Positions 1 through 10,529 are shown, counted from the stretch's first letter. The stretch: DNA of 64,000 nt from Saccharina japonica (GCA_008828725.1 MEHQ01002967.1:1-64000); one strand, 5' to 3'. Notes: generated by a model from the letters alone, not told the origin. Numbers and translations are program-made.

Positions 1-1067
1 GTGTATTCTTTCTTGTGTTTTGCCTTGTTTCTCCCTTTGCTACCGCCCTATGCCGGTGCCTTCCTCTTCTTCGTGTTGCTCCGTCCGTGCATCTCAGTTA
101 TATATCTGGTCCTCTTGGGTACGTGTGCATTCCTTTTACTGTTGTTGTAGGGGCGCTTCTGTCTCCCTGCGTCATTTGTATTATGTTGCATTTCATCATT
201 CGTTTTTTATTTGTGTTTTTGTTCTTATTTTTCGGTTCGGCTCGTGTCGTTGTGTTCTCGTACCCGGTACGTTAGCATCTCACTTGCTTTACCCAATAAA
301 AATACTAATTTGCGTTTATTTTGTTTTGGTTTTTCTCTGTTTCACAACAGTATGTGATCACAGAATTTGTATCTCTCTTGGATTAGGAATCAGGACAGAC
401 ACTGGGTGTACTGATGATGTGGTTGGGTAGAAAGAACGGGTTCAATGTGGGAAGACAACACCCACACCCTCCCCCTTCCCCAAGGTCGCAAGATATCTGT
501 ATCTCATTGTGTACTACTGTTGGGTCGAGAGCATGGCACCCACACTACGACGACTATAATAATAGCTGTGTGGTCGTTCGTACTTTCAACATTTCTTGCA
601 GCGAAACAAATCCGTCCACCCAGCTGGGTGAAAGTTTTCGTACCCGGATCTGATCCCATTCAGCACCACCGTGCTCCCACCCATAAGATGCAGAAATAAA
701 TATAATTAGCTCTTCGCCGGAGCCGCCGAGAGCCGAGAGTGCTAAGCGCGAACCTTAAATCTTGAGTATCAAGCGCGAACCGTCCTCCCACGTATCGGTC
801 GTAGGATCAGGATTCTCGGTACACTACGAGCACACAGCAGCAGTACAGTTCTTTTGGTGCACTCGTACGAGTACACAGTAAANCCTATATAATAACAATC
901 TGGGTGTACAATAATTGTCACCCCAGCGTGCACGATTGTTTTTTCGCTACGTGTTGCTGTAGTGTTCGTCAGACCCATATATATGTTGTACCGTGCACAA
1001 GTAATGCCTAACGACACCCAAGATCCTTCAAGAATGCAAGGCAAGGGCAGTGCTTCTTGCCACGCTC
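1..1067. other. No gene recognised
   Basis: The first 300 bases are pyrimidine-rich on the plus strand and the reading frames across them look like composition effects rather than genes. No domain, RNA gene or terminal repeat was recognised. One ambiguous base (n) stands at 883, which marks an unresolved assembly position. Confidence 0.5.
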
Positions 1068-1076
1068 TTCTTGGTA

Positions 1077-1159
1077 CCACTCCGTCCCGAAATATAACAA
1101 ATGTATTGAAATTAATACGCAACTATATTAAAACGTTCTTATATTTCGGGACAGAGCGG
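1077..1159. mobile_element. 83-bp TA-flanked MITE (Tc1/mariner or Stowaway-like)
   Basis: The element begins CCACTCCGTCCCGAAATATA and ends with the inverted form, TATTTCGGGACAGAGCGG. The terminal inverted repeats (TIRs) are about 24 bp with two mismatches. TA lies immediately outside both ends (1075-1076 and 1160-1161), the target duplication of the Tc1/mariner superfamily. A second copy of exactly the same length is at 39624-39706. It has no coding capacity and would need a transposase supplied in trans. Confidence 0.7.
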
Positions 1160-1604
1160 TATGTGCGATGCAGCAGCTAAGAAGCTATCAGAGCGAGCGG
1201 TCTGGATACCTGCCCTTTACTGCTCATTATTATTGTTCGCATAAAATAAGCAGCGTTTTAACTGCCTCAGGTATCTGTGCTGGTGGTGTGCTCTGCCTAT
1301 GTCTGTGTGCTCTGCGCCAGCGATCGCCGGCCGACACTCGAGGCCGCGTAGAACCAGCAAGCTGCGGAATCAGCAAGTTCCAAGCACCAACAACGAGCAG
1401 GAGTGCGGTCTATCCTGTACTCCTCGACACACGCTTGCGAGCGCCTCGGTCAAGGATGAAGCTTAGCGTCAGCCACGGAACAAAACATGAAAATAGGAAA
1501 TAACTGCCGTCAGCATATTTTGACTGCTGTACGTACGTATCATACTCGTTTTGTTCAGAACAGAGAACATTATTCCACTCTGTTGCGAGCTGACGAGGCG
1601 TGGT

Positions 1605-1700
1605 GGTGAGGCGTGGCATATACCCATACTCGTGGCGAGGCGTGGCATGTACTCATACTCGTGGCGAGGCGTGGCATGTACTCATACCCGCATACCCTTG
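1605..1700 (+). repeat. 30-bp minisatellite inside R1
   Basis: Three to four units of about 30 bp built on gcgaggcgtggcatgtactc follow each other directly. The copy of R1 at 40200 keeps only about two units, so unit number varies between family members. Confidence 0.7.
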
Positions 1701-2099
1701 GCATGCCAGGTGTTGGCGACTTTGCAGCACATCACAACCCCCCCCTCCCCCTGTTCAAACAATCACAGATAAGGAACTCCCCAAGGTCACTCAGTGCTCG
1801 GCGTGTTTGCGGGCTGATCTGCTCTGTTCGCGCTGTTGTCCTCGGCGTGTCGCACACACCCCACCTCCGTTGCTGATACTCTGCCGAGGCCCATGGTGTG
1901 TGCTTGGCTGTCGAGGCGTGCAAAAACTGTCGCGAAGCTGCTGCTGTAAGCCGAGAACGGCCTTTGAGGGTCGAGGGGACAAGGGGGTACCCGTGGTATG
2001 ATGAGAGGGGGTCACTTTTCTGTCACGTCTATTATCTTGAAAATCGGGAACACTTTTGGAATTATGCTTGCTGAGTCTCCGGTCCAAGGACCGGAGAAT

Positions 2100-2880
2100 A
2101 CGAACCTACCTGCGGAGTACGATAACAACGAACAGAAAGAGCGTGACTCGTTTTATGTACGTACATATTGTATGAGGGGGGGTAATTATTTATTTTCTGA
2201 ATTGGGGGAGACGAAATACAAACTATCGTCCAGACGGCACGATCCCCCAACATAGCTGCGGTACTCGTGGATTTGATTTGCTGCATAATACCTGGGTACG
2301 AACTGCGAACTGGCCACACCTGTTGTTGTACCATTAATAATAATGTACTACTGCTGTACGGACAGCAGCTGTGCTGCTGTATGTTGCGAGGTTATTTCTA
2401 GCAGCTGCAGCCCGAGCACGGAAGCTTTGTACTTCGTATATATTGTCAAAGTATCCTTCATCGCGTTCAATGGTTATTTTAGCGCAAAATTCCTATTTTG
2501 TTCATCGTGGCTTTTGCACTGTTGCTGTACTTTTTTGTTTTTTTCATGCGCTGACTTCCAATTAATGACAACGCATTCAACGCCAGCAACGTGTGTTGCA
2601 ACTAGTCGTATGCTTGATTTCTTTGTTGTGAACCTTTATCTCCTGATAATTTATGAATTCGGATGAAACTCTTGGCATTCCTTTAATTTTAATTTTATTT
2701 TATGTCGGATGGAACGATTCCAACTCCTTCCCTGCCCTATATATGCCGGCACCCATGCGGAACCCTTGTTTTTATAAAAAATAAATACTCGAGTAAGAAG
2801 AGTACGTACTTTTTTTGCTTTTTGACGGAGCTTGATTGACCTCTTCAAGGCGTCTGTCACGATCCTTATTCCCACCTTTC
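2100..2880. other. No gene recognised
   Basis: AT-rich sequence with no recognisable protein domain, RNA gene or element end. The reading frames are short and match nothing I know. Confidence 0.4.
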
Positions 2881-3130
2881 TCAGGCCGTTTCCTATGCGG
2901 TTCGATTTCGAGCTTCAGATTTCTTTTTTTCGATCTCAAAAATAAAAGCATCTGCTTATATGCAGTCCAGTTGTGCAAAATCCGACCGGAATTTTTTCGA
3001 TCTGAGAATCGGATGGCCCAACCCGTCAGATTTTGGCCAAAGTCCGATTATTGGGCTATCAGATTTTAAAATCGAAAAATGGCACGGTCTTGAAATTCAA
3101 GATATTTTCCACGCAACAGCAAGCAGAGCC
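2881..3130. repeat. Dispersed repeat family R2, fragments
   Basis: The segment near 2885-2990 (ggccgtttcctatgcggttc and what follows) matches 35909-36005 in the same orientation. The segment 3063-3128 is inverted relative to 35830-35882. The two parts therefore lie head to head here, with 2885-3128 behaving like a broken foldback copy of what is contiguous at 35.83-36.0 kb. Confidence 0.6.
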
Positions 3131-3263
3131 GCCTTTACCGCAATCCTGAATTATTATATAGAATAAAGTATAGAAATCGGGGACTTGGTTGTGGCCCGCG
3201 TGTGGTTCCAGTGTTATGAGACCGAATATTTCGAAAAACGCCGAAAACACTACTTGAAACACT

Positions 3264-3294
3264 AACCCTAACCCTAACCCTAACCCTAACCCCA
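3264..3294 (-). repeat. Interstitial telomere-like repeat (CCCTAA)4
   Basis: Four perfect CCCTAA units preceded by CTAA and followed by degenerate units. It sits inside a MITE and the inverted partner copy has the TTAGGG form, so it is part of the element rather than a chromosome end or a healed break. Confidence 0.9.
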
Positions 3295-3416
3295 ACCCCG
3301 ACCCCGACCCGACCCTTATGAGCTTTGTCTCGAAAAAATCAGGCGTTTTTTCTTTCGAAAATTGGTCGACCACACCAAAAGGTATATACTGTTACAGTAT
3401 ACAGTAATAAAATATT

Positions 3417-4046
3417 GGGCAGCGGCCAAAAAAAGGTATACCTCGTCCATTTGCGGCCAAAATCAGGTACATACTTAGAACCAAGTCAAAAACGCACTCC
3501 ACGTGCGCTGCCATTGGTCCAAAACTCGTTGTACCGGTTTTTGCCTGTTCAAAACCCAGGTATACCTGATTTTGTCTACTCTGCTTGACTTTCACCTTTT
3601 TTTTGTCGTTTTTAAGCCAATCAGAGGCCCTTTTCATAGTTCCACCCTATGCCCCCTATACAAATGCCGACGTACGCGGAGGCCCCTTCTCCCTTCACAC
3701 CTCGCACTCCACGCCACTCGGGCGACACACACACATATCTGCCTGCACACCTCCGCCGAAATAGTACGAGATAGAAGGCTCCCTTTGGGGATTGTCGTTG
3801 ACTTGGAATACCAGGGGTGTCACAAAAGTTGAGAAGGGAGAATACAGCAGCAGGCGTTCGTTCCTCGTACTATTAATAGCAGCTACTCGTATACGTAGCC
3901 ACCGGGCGAGCACGAAGAGCATGAAAAAACTCTACTTTGCATTGCAAGGAACAGCAGATTCGTGGGGTGCGTTTTAAACTTGATTTTAGTATGTACCTGT
4001 TTTTGGCCCCGAACGGACCAGGTGTACCTGTTTTTGGCCGCTGCCC
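3417..4046 (+). mobile_element. Mutator-like MITE, copy 1, with 9-bp TSD
   Basis: The 630-bp element begins gggcagcggccaaaaaaagg and ends with the inverted form ggccgctgccc. The TIRs extend about 55 bp, including the caggtacacc and aacggacc blocks. It is flanked by a perfect 9-bp TSD, TAAAATATT (3408-3416 and 4047-4055). A second copy, inverted, is at 56456-57068 with its own perfect 9-bp TSD. A 9-bp TSD is the hallmark of the Mutator (MULE) superfamily. It has landed in the telomere-repeat MITE, whose inverted twin keeps the unoccupied site near 4690-4706. No transposase is encoded. A decayed MULE transposase is at 48.1-50.0 kb, but I cannot show that the two belong to one family. Confidence 0.92.
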
Positions 4047-4097
4047 TAAAATATTCCCCGATTTCCATAATTTATCCTATTAATAGATGGTAAAGGC

Positions 4098-4641
4098 TAC
4101 TACTGCGCAAGCAAGCAGCAGCAGAACGATCGATGAGTTGGATGGTGACACAGCGAGTTGCTTCGCGCCTGACGCGCAGTCGGCGGTCGGCGCGTCTCTC
4201 CGTCGCCAGACAGCAGTCGGCTGCCGCGGGCTCGGGCCTAGAGACGAAGAGAAGCGCACTCGGCGCGCGCCTCTCCGTGCTCGTAGACTACAGGAGGAGT
4301 AGCAAAGCAGCAGCAGCTGTCAGTCAGCTTCGCACTCGACGCGTCTCTTCTCACGTCGCCAGACCAAATAGATAATATGGGGGGCATGTTTGAGAACATT
4401 GAAAATCATAAGTTATACTGTACGAAGTACGACGGCAAATAAATTGCTTCACGAAAGAAGCACCGGTTCGTGTCTGATCTGTCCCTTGCAAGCTTCCAAG
4501 GCATCTACAGCAGCAGTACGTAGCGCGTGTGGTGGAATTAATAGAGAAGGGTGAATAAAGGGCAACACGTGGAGAAGGGCGTATCGTATAGGTGTCGAAT
4601 GGAGCTAATATACCGCACATCAACAACAACACAGTACAGTA
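4098..4641 (-). repeat. Dispersed repeat family R2 in the gap between two MITEs
   Basis: The portion 4098-4330 is an inverted, diverged copy of about 35600-35840: both hold gatcgatg, the ggatggtgacacagcga block and a run of arginine-rich GC-rich sequence. The rest (4331-4641) has no recognised feature. Confidence 0.6.
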
Positions 4642-4964
4642 GCCTTTACCGCACCACTGAATTATTATCTAGGATAAAGTACGAAATCGGGGAATATTTT
4701 ATTATATACCTTTTAGTGTGGTCGACCAATTTTTCAAAAAAAAAAAAAACGACTGATTTTTTCGAGACAAAGCTCATAAGGGTCGGGGCAGGGACGGGGT
4801 TGGAGTTAGGGTTAGGGTTAGGGTTAGGGTTAGGGTCTAAAGTAGTGTTTTCGGCGTTTTTCTAAATTTTCGGTATCATAACACTGGAACCACACGCGGG
4901 CCACAACCAAGTCCCCGATTTCTATACTTTATCCTATATAATAATTCAGAATTGCGGTAAAGGC
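4642..4964 (-). mobile_element. MITE carrying telomere-like repeats, copy II
   Basis: An intact 323-bp copy of the element at 3131-4097, in the opposite orientation, with gcctttacc at 4642 and ggtaaaggc at 4956-4964. It holds (TTAGGG)5. Near 4690-4706 it shows the uninterrupted sequence that corresponds to the insertion point of the Mutator-like MITE in copy I. Confidence 0.85.
4806..4835 (+). repeat. Interstitial telomere-like repeat (TTAGGG)5
   Basis: Five perfect TTAGGG units with ggttggag-type degenerate units on the left. The strand is inverted relative to 3264-3294 because the host MITE is inverted. Confidence 0.9.
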
Positions 4965-6639
4965 GACTCACACAGTACGAGAGACGCGTCTTGAGTAACA
5001 TATGAATAGGTACTCGTAGGTAAAAAATACGTATAAAAAATACATAGCTGTGAGTTCAACCGATTGAACAGTTGATACTCAACTGTGCAAGCTGCGTCGA
5101 ATGTTTGTTCTATGTGTCGTACATGGTACATATCATACATACGTATGTGTTGTTTGTAGTGTTCGTGTGGGATTCGTGATGTACTATAAATAGGTACCCC
5201 GGTAGTTACTATCACGGAGGACCATAGTAAATAGGACCAAATATTGTGGGTAAAAACAGCTAAATATGTAGGTTTTTGTATCTACCATAGGTCCTGTTAA
5301 CTATGGTCCCCAGTAATACAGTACGTACTTGGTTTTAGAATAAGCCATTCGCGCGTGTTTTGTGTTTATTCGATATAGTTCAGTGACTCCCCCGGATACT
5401 ACCCGAGTCAGCAGGACAATGTAACAAGGGTATCCCATGATCATTCTACGCACTGCTGTAGTGGGGTGTGGGGTTTGGCATGACAAACAGGCGACATGGG
5501 CACACGTGATACGGAGAAATCAACATATGCACGTAGTCGTAAGACCATCCGTCACTCACTCGTGTGACATAGGAACCTCTCCGTGGCTGTATTTCTTCGA
5601 TGGAACAACACCTACTACCTGGTACAGCAGCAGTACAGCAGTGTACCATAATATAAAATCTAGTGGTTGAACAGTTAACAGCTCCTTCTCACTCACCCTG
5701 ACTGCCGTTCCTTGCCGTATCTCCGCTCACCACAGCAGCAGCGATCTTCACGTACCCGTCGTCGCTGGCTGGCTTGGATCGGTTCGCTCTCTGATTGCTA
5801 CGTGTACTGCTGCTGCTGCTGCTATTGTTGTTGCTGTCGTAGTACTACTGCTGCTGTAGCATACGTACCCAAATGACGAGAAGTTTACTGACTGCGGACG
5901 ATTTCACTATTTACCAGGTACTGTATGAGAGGTAGAGATTCGTAGGAATGCATTTTACCGCAGCACCATAATATCAGACGTACGAGTCCTCTGCAAACCC
6001 GATAAAATACTGCGGCACGACACTACTACGTACAGCAGCAAAGCTAAAAAAACAATCTATCCGCATATCCCTTGGCATCCCAGCTCTCATAATGAAGTAC
6101 AGTACGACTGTAAAATGGAGTACTACATACGACCGATCGGCTGACGTTTGAAAAAATATCTTGCTACTACTGGAATCAAACTGGAAAGGTTGTCAATGGA
6201 TCTTGAAACTACAGCAGTATTGTCTTGGTTTGGGAATTTGAATCTACAGAGAGGCAACCAAGCAAATATTTCGAGGAGAAAAAGGCTCTGGAAAAAAAGT
6301 ATCTGATCCAGCGTTCACGTTTCGTTCTTGTTTTCTCGTCATTTGGGATCTATTATACCACCATCAGAGACCAAACCAAGCCAAGCCAGTCAGCGAGGAG
6401 TACGCTAAGAGTGCTGCTGCTGCGGTGAGCGGAGATATACGGCAAGAGGGGCAGGTAATCCCACAGTGTGAGGTTGTTTGTAGGTGTTCTTACTCTACAG
6501 CAATACATCGAACAAACGGTCACCACGGAGAGTGTCTAAAGAACAGAATAGAGCGGATGCTTGGTGGTATATATATACGTATTCCCACACCATGTATGTT
6601 CATACACATTCGGGCAGTTGAATATTTCGATAATCGAAA
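4965..6639. other. No gene recognised; CTG/CAG-rich
   Basis: No coding region is supported. There are short CTG/CAG trinucleotide runs around 5805-5860 and 6410-6425, and one small foldback element at 5219-5309. Some text near 6340-6460 resembles the inverse of text near 5690-5780 (ccgtatctccgctcacc against ggtgagcggagatatacgg), suggesting remains of a further inverted-repeat element. Confidence 0.4.
5219..5309. mobile_element. 91-bp foldback/MITE-like element
   Basis: Terminal 20-bp inverted repeats match at 18 of 20 positions: ggaccatagtaaataggacc at the left and ggtcctgttaactatggtcc at the right. The interior is AT-rich and non-coding. No second copy or TSD was seen, so the assignment rests on the inverted ends alone. 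Confidence 0.5.
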
Positions 6640-8268
6640 CTAGCGGTACGGCCACGGCTCCACCCGTGGCGCTAGCCCTGCGTTGCCCATAGTAGTATGT
6701 AAGTTCGTGGTATGGTACATGGTACTCGCATTAACAATGTGCTGTGATGTACCACATTGAACCGAAACATTAGAACCACCATGCGGGGCGGTATCGACCC
6801 GGGAGGTGTCAGTTTTCGTCCCCAGGTTGTTGGAGTTGTAGATGTATGGAGGAATTTATGATCCGGGGACGGGACGTTATCATCCCCGGGTTCGGCGGGA
6901 CCTCGCCGTTTCCCTGAGAGGAAACTCTCATCGCGCGCTGGCTCTATGAGCCACAGACAAATCAGCAATCAGCCAAAATGGTGTTGGGGTTACTACACCT
7001 TGCGGGGCCGTATCGACCCTGGGGGTGTCCGGTTTCATTCTCATGTTGTTGGAGTTAGTTGTAGATGTATGGAAATATTTATGATCCGAGGATGGGACGT
7101 TATCCTCCCCGAGTGCGGCGGGACCTCGCCGTTGTCCCAAGGGGCAGGTCTCACAGCGCTGACTCTATGAACTCTAGCGCCCCAGCCAAATCAGCAATTA
7201 GTCAGTGATGTTGGGGTACACATACTTTGCAGGGCGGTATCGACCCGGGGGGTGTCCGTTTTCGTCCCCGGGTTGTTGGAGTTGTAGATGTATGGAAGGA
7301 TTGATGATCTGGGGACGGGGCGTTATCATCCCCATGTGTGGCAGGACCTCGCCGTTGCCCCTAGGGGCAACTCTCACCGCGCGCTGGCTCTATGAGCCCC
7401 AGCTAAATAAGCAATCAGCCAAAATGAGGTCGGGGTTTCCACAACTTGCGGGTCGGTATCGACCCGGGGGGTGTCCGTTTTCGTCTCCATGTTGTTGGAG
7501 TTGTAGATGTATGGAATTACTCATGATCCGGGTATGGGGCGTTATCATCCCCAGGTGCGGCGGGACCTCGCCGTTGCCCCGAGGGGCAATTATCACCGCC
7601 TGCTGACTCTGTGAACTCCAGCGCCCCAGCTAAATCAGCAATCAGTCAGTGGTGTTGGGGTACACACACTTTGTCGGGCGGTATCGACCCGGGGGGTGTC
7701 CGTTTTTCGTCGCCGGGTTGTTGGAGTTGTAGATGTATGGAAGTATCTCTGATCCGGGGATTAAATCATATCATCCCCGGGTACCGCCGCCTCCCGGAGC
7801 CTCAGCCAATCAGTGATCAACTGGTGGGGGTGGGGTTTCCATACCGTGCGGGCATGTGTGGACCTGGGAAATCGCTTTGTTCGTTCCCGGTTCATCGGAG
7901 TTGTAGATATATGGACGTGATTTCTGATCCGGCGACGAGACCCTCTCCTCCCAGGATGCGGCGGAACCTCGGCGGCTCTTTTCAGCACCGGTCTTCTAGA
8001 AAGAGCCAGCCGCCACTGGCATGGATTTGGGCAACCAAGCAGCTGACAGAATATAACTTCAAAGATTGTAAGCCAGCAGCTAAGCTGGCTAGATGGCTGC
8101 CAGAACTGCGTCAGGATTGTGCCACGAGCACGTCTCGGCGCGGCATGGACCTGGTGTTCAGCGGGTTTTGGCACTCACAGCCTCCCTACCCATGGGGCAA
8201 GGTGGGGCTGGACCGCTCTGAATAGCGCTACTCAATTACAGACAGACAGAACAGCAGTTTACATATAA
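6640..8268 (-). mobile_element. Helitron-like non-autonomous block A
   Basis: The left end holds CTAG (6640-6643), then a hairpin with stem gccacgg/ccgtggc (6651-6670). On the minus strand this reads hairpin, about 8 nt, CTAG, then T, which is the layout of a Helitron 3-prime end (hairpin, short gap, CTRR, insertion between A and T). Block B at 8269 starts the same way. The interior is mainly about 220-bp tandem repeats; the right part (7992-8094) matches 9723-9827 in block B. The right end near 8240-8260 (cagacagacag) recurs at 15098-15118. No Rep/helicase gene is present, and the 5-prime TC end is not securely placed, so the class is tentative. Confidence 0.55.
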
Positions 8269-9640
8269 CTAGCGGTACAGCCACGGCTCCGCCCGTGGCG
8301 CTAGCCCTGAGTTGCCGATATGGGTGTGTGACAGTACTCGAAGTGTGCCGTGATGTACCGCTCTGAACATAAATTTAAGGACCACCGTGCGGGGTGCTAT
8401 TGGCGCGCGGGGTGTTCGTTCTCGTCCCTGGGTTGTTGGGGTTGTATGCATATGTATGGGAGGACTCATGGTCCGGAGATGGGGCCTAATCAACCCCGGG
8501 TCCGGTGGGACATCGAGACCATGAGCCCCAGCCAAACCTGACATCAGCCAGTGGGATCGGGGCTTCCACGCTTGACAGCGCGGTATCGGATGTCCGTTTT
8601 CGTTCCCGGGCTGTTGCAGTTGTAGGTGTATGGAAGGAGTTCTGGTGCAGATATGGGACCTTCTCGTCCACAGGTGCGACGGGATCTCGCGACGTTGCCC
8701 CGAGGGGATACTCTCGCCAAGCGCTGGCTTCATGAGCCCCAGCCAATCGTAAATCAGCCCGTAGGGTTGGAGTTTCCACGCTGTGTAGGGCAGTATCGAC
8801 AAAGGGGGTGTCCGTTTTCGTTCCCGGGTTGTTGGATTTGTAGATGTATGGAAGCATGTTTGATCCGGGGATATGAACTTACTCCCCGGGTGCGCCGGGA
8901 CATGGTCTTTGTTCTGAGGGGCAACTCTCACCGCGCGCTGGCTTCATGAGCCCCAGCGACTCACGAATCAGCAATTGCGGCGGGGCTTCCCACACACCTT
9001 GCGGGGCGGTATCGACCCGGGGGGGCTGTCCGTTTTCGCTCCTGGGTTGTTGGAGTCGTACATGTATAGAAAATTTTCTGGTCCGGGTATGGGACCTTGT
9101 CGTCCCCGAGTGTGTGGAACTTCGACCATGAGCCTAGCTACACTCGGCATCAAATAGCTGACGTTGGGTTTCCTACACCTTGCGGGCTGGTATCGACCCG
9201 TGCAATGTCCGTGTTCGTCCCCGGGTTGTTGGGGTTTTAGATGTATGGCAGGTTTTCTGATCCGAGGATGGGGCCTTATCCGCCCCGGGTGCTGCGGGAT
9301 GGATGTCGACGTTGTCCTGGGCGGCAACGCTTGACACATGCTGGAGAGCCCTAGCCAACCAGCAATTGCCCGGTAGGGTTAGGGTTTCCACACCTTGCAG
9401 AGCGATATCGACTCGAGGTATGTACTTTTCGTATCCAAGTTGTTGGAGTTGTATATGTATGGAAGGACTTTTGGTCCGGGGATGGGGCCCTATCGTCTCC
9501 GGGTGCTGCTGGCTTTTCATGAGCCTCAGACTATCAGTGGGAAGTCGATGGGGTTTGGGTTTCCACACCGTGCGGGGCGGTGTCCACCAGGGAAACCGCC
9601 GTTTTTATCCCCGGTTGGTCGCAGTTGTAGAGGTATGGAC
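6770..9640 (+). repeat. Tandem array of about 220-bp units
   Basis: Thirteen units can be anchored by gcggtatcgacccgggggg, then ttggagttgtagatgtatgg. Anchors are near 6789, 7009, 7232, 7455, 7679, 7852, 8393, 8581, 8792, 9007, 9189, 9402 and 9577. The first five are spaced 220-224 bp; later ones are shorter and more diverged. Each unit holds small palindromes (gatccgggga, ccccgggt, gttgccccgaggggcaac). Reading frames across it are repetitive in all frames and are not taken as genes. Related units recur at 20230-20872. Confidence 0.85.
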
Positions 9641-9830
9641 GGGTTTATGATCAGGGGATGAGACCCTACCCTCCCCTGTTGTGGTGGAACCTCAATGGTT
9701 CTGCGTTCTATGTAGCAACAATCTTCTAGAAAGAGCCAGCGGCCTCTGCCATGGATTTGGACCAAAGCCTAATCATCTGCCAGACTTACAACTCAAAATA
9801 GTAAGTTAGCAGCGTGGCTGGCTAGATATC
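8269..9830 (-). mobile_element. Helitron-like non-autonomous block B
   Basis: It begins with CTAG at 8269-8272 and the hairpin gccacgg/ccgtggc at 8280-8299, directly after block A and preceded by the same A on the plus strand. Its array of units has diverged from block A. The shared tail (ttctagaaagagccagcggcc near 9724) marks the right part; the last piece of this family resumes at about 14950-15118, beyond the Copia insertion, so the original right end may lie there. Confidence 0.5.
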
Positions 9831-10529
9831 GGTCAGGCTGATCAATTACTCCTTGTTGAACAGCAGTTCCATCCGATTGGTTAGGCTGATGGTGTGCCTC
9901 CGAGTGTACAGTCTGCCATCTCACTATTGGTCAGCATATATTATGGTCCAGAGGCCAGGTCCGCCTGTCTGTGAGCTGCTGCTGCTGATGGTGGTGGTGG
10001 TGGTGATGCTGCTGTTAGTGTTGGTTGTGTGTTGGTGGTAGCTGATATTGCTGTTGCTCCTGTTGGTGGTATTGCACGCATGAATACATGGTTTTCTACA
10101 ATCAGCCAACAGGCTTCGTGTGTATTGGTTTGAAAACAAAATGGCCATAATTTGGGGGAAAATATCTAGTGCCCTCTGAAATGGATAATGATTTGCCCAG
10201 TCGGTAGAGTTGGATCGAAATTCAAAATTGTCAGCCACGTCAGCAAGGCCGGCGATATATCACCGCAATGCTATCCCGCGCGTTGCATATTGCCTGTCGG
10301 CAATGCTCAGCACGCGACGGCCAGGATTCGGCACGACGTGAGATGCAGTGTCCCGATTATTGTGCCTTGCACTCTCTCTACTAATGTCGCGAGGTGGAAC
10401 TGAAACGCTCTGGATCGCGAGGCTCGCGAGAACGTGACGACGGTACTCGGAGTGTGCTGTGATGTACCAATCTGAACAAGAATATAAGGATTAATACTGA
10501 ATAAATGTAGAGTTCAAATGGCCCTTACA
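9831..10529. other. Remnant repeats, no gene
   Basis: A GCT/GGT-rich stretch at 9978-10062 gives low-complexity frames. The segment 10300-10345 (gctcagcacgcgacggccag) recurs at 14965-14985 beyond the Copia element. The segment 10443-10495 (tgtgctgtgatgtaccaatc) resembles 6739-6765 and 8346-8375, so parts of a third Helitron-like copy lie here. Confidence 0.5.

Larger units (their letters stand above)
1068..2099 (+). repeat. Dispersed repeat family R1, copy 1
   Basis: This stretch recurs in the same orientation at 39608-40690, and its right half recurs inverted at 34857-35395. Shared landmarks are a small TA-flanked MITE near the left, a 30-bp tandem repeat in the middle, a Cys-rich reading frame (RGPWCVLGCRGVQK and CCKPRT), and a perfect palindrome at the right end (2076-2097: tctccggtcc, aa, ggaccggaga). 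All three copies stop matching just after that palindrome, so it marks a true end of the unit. I do not recognise the family. A hairpin terminus suggests a short non-autonomous mobile element, but no TSD was found. Confidence 0.75.
3131..4097 (+). mobile_element. MITE carrying telomere-like repeats, copy I (interrupted)
   Basis: Both ends show the TIR gcctttaccgca, then a conserved block ending in gaaatcgggga: left at 3131-3190, right inverted at 4056-4097. Removing the inserted element at 3417-4046 and one 9-bp TSD gives about 330 bp, close to copy II at 4642-4964, which lies inverted 540 bp away. Inside are (CCCTAA)4 at 3264-3294 and a degenerate continuation (ccccaaccccgacccc). No open reading frame is credible. 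Superfamily is not assigned because I could not define a TSD. Confidence 0.8.

Noticed and set aside
3264-4835. A chromosome end or fusion point, from the TTAGGG repeats
   Set aside because: The tracts are short, inside two inverted copies of one MITE, and flanked by ordinary repeats on both sides.
7205-9661. Repeated frames with GCPFSSPGCWSCRCME-type text
   Set aside because: They follow the about 220-bp tandem units and change frame from unit to unit; no conserved protein emerges.
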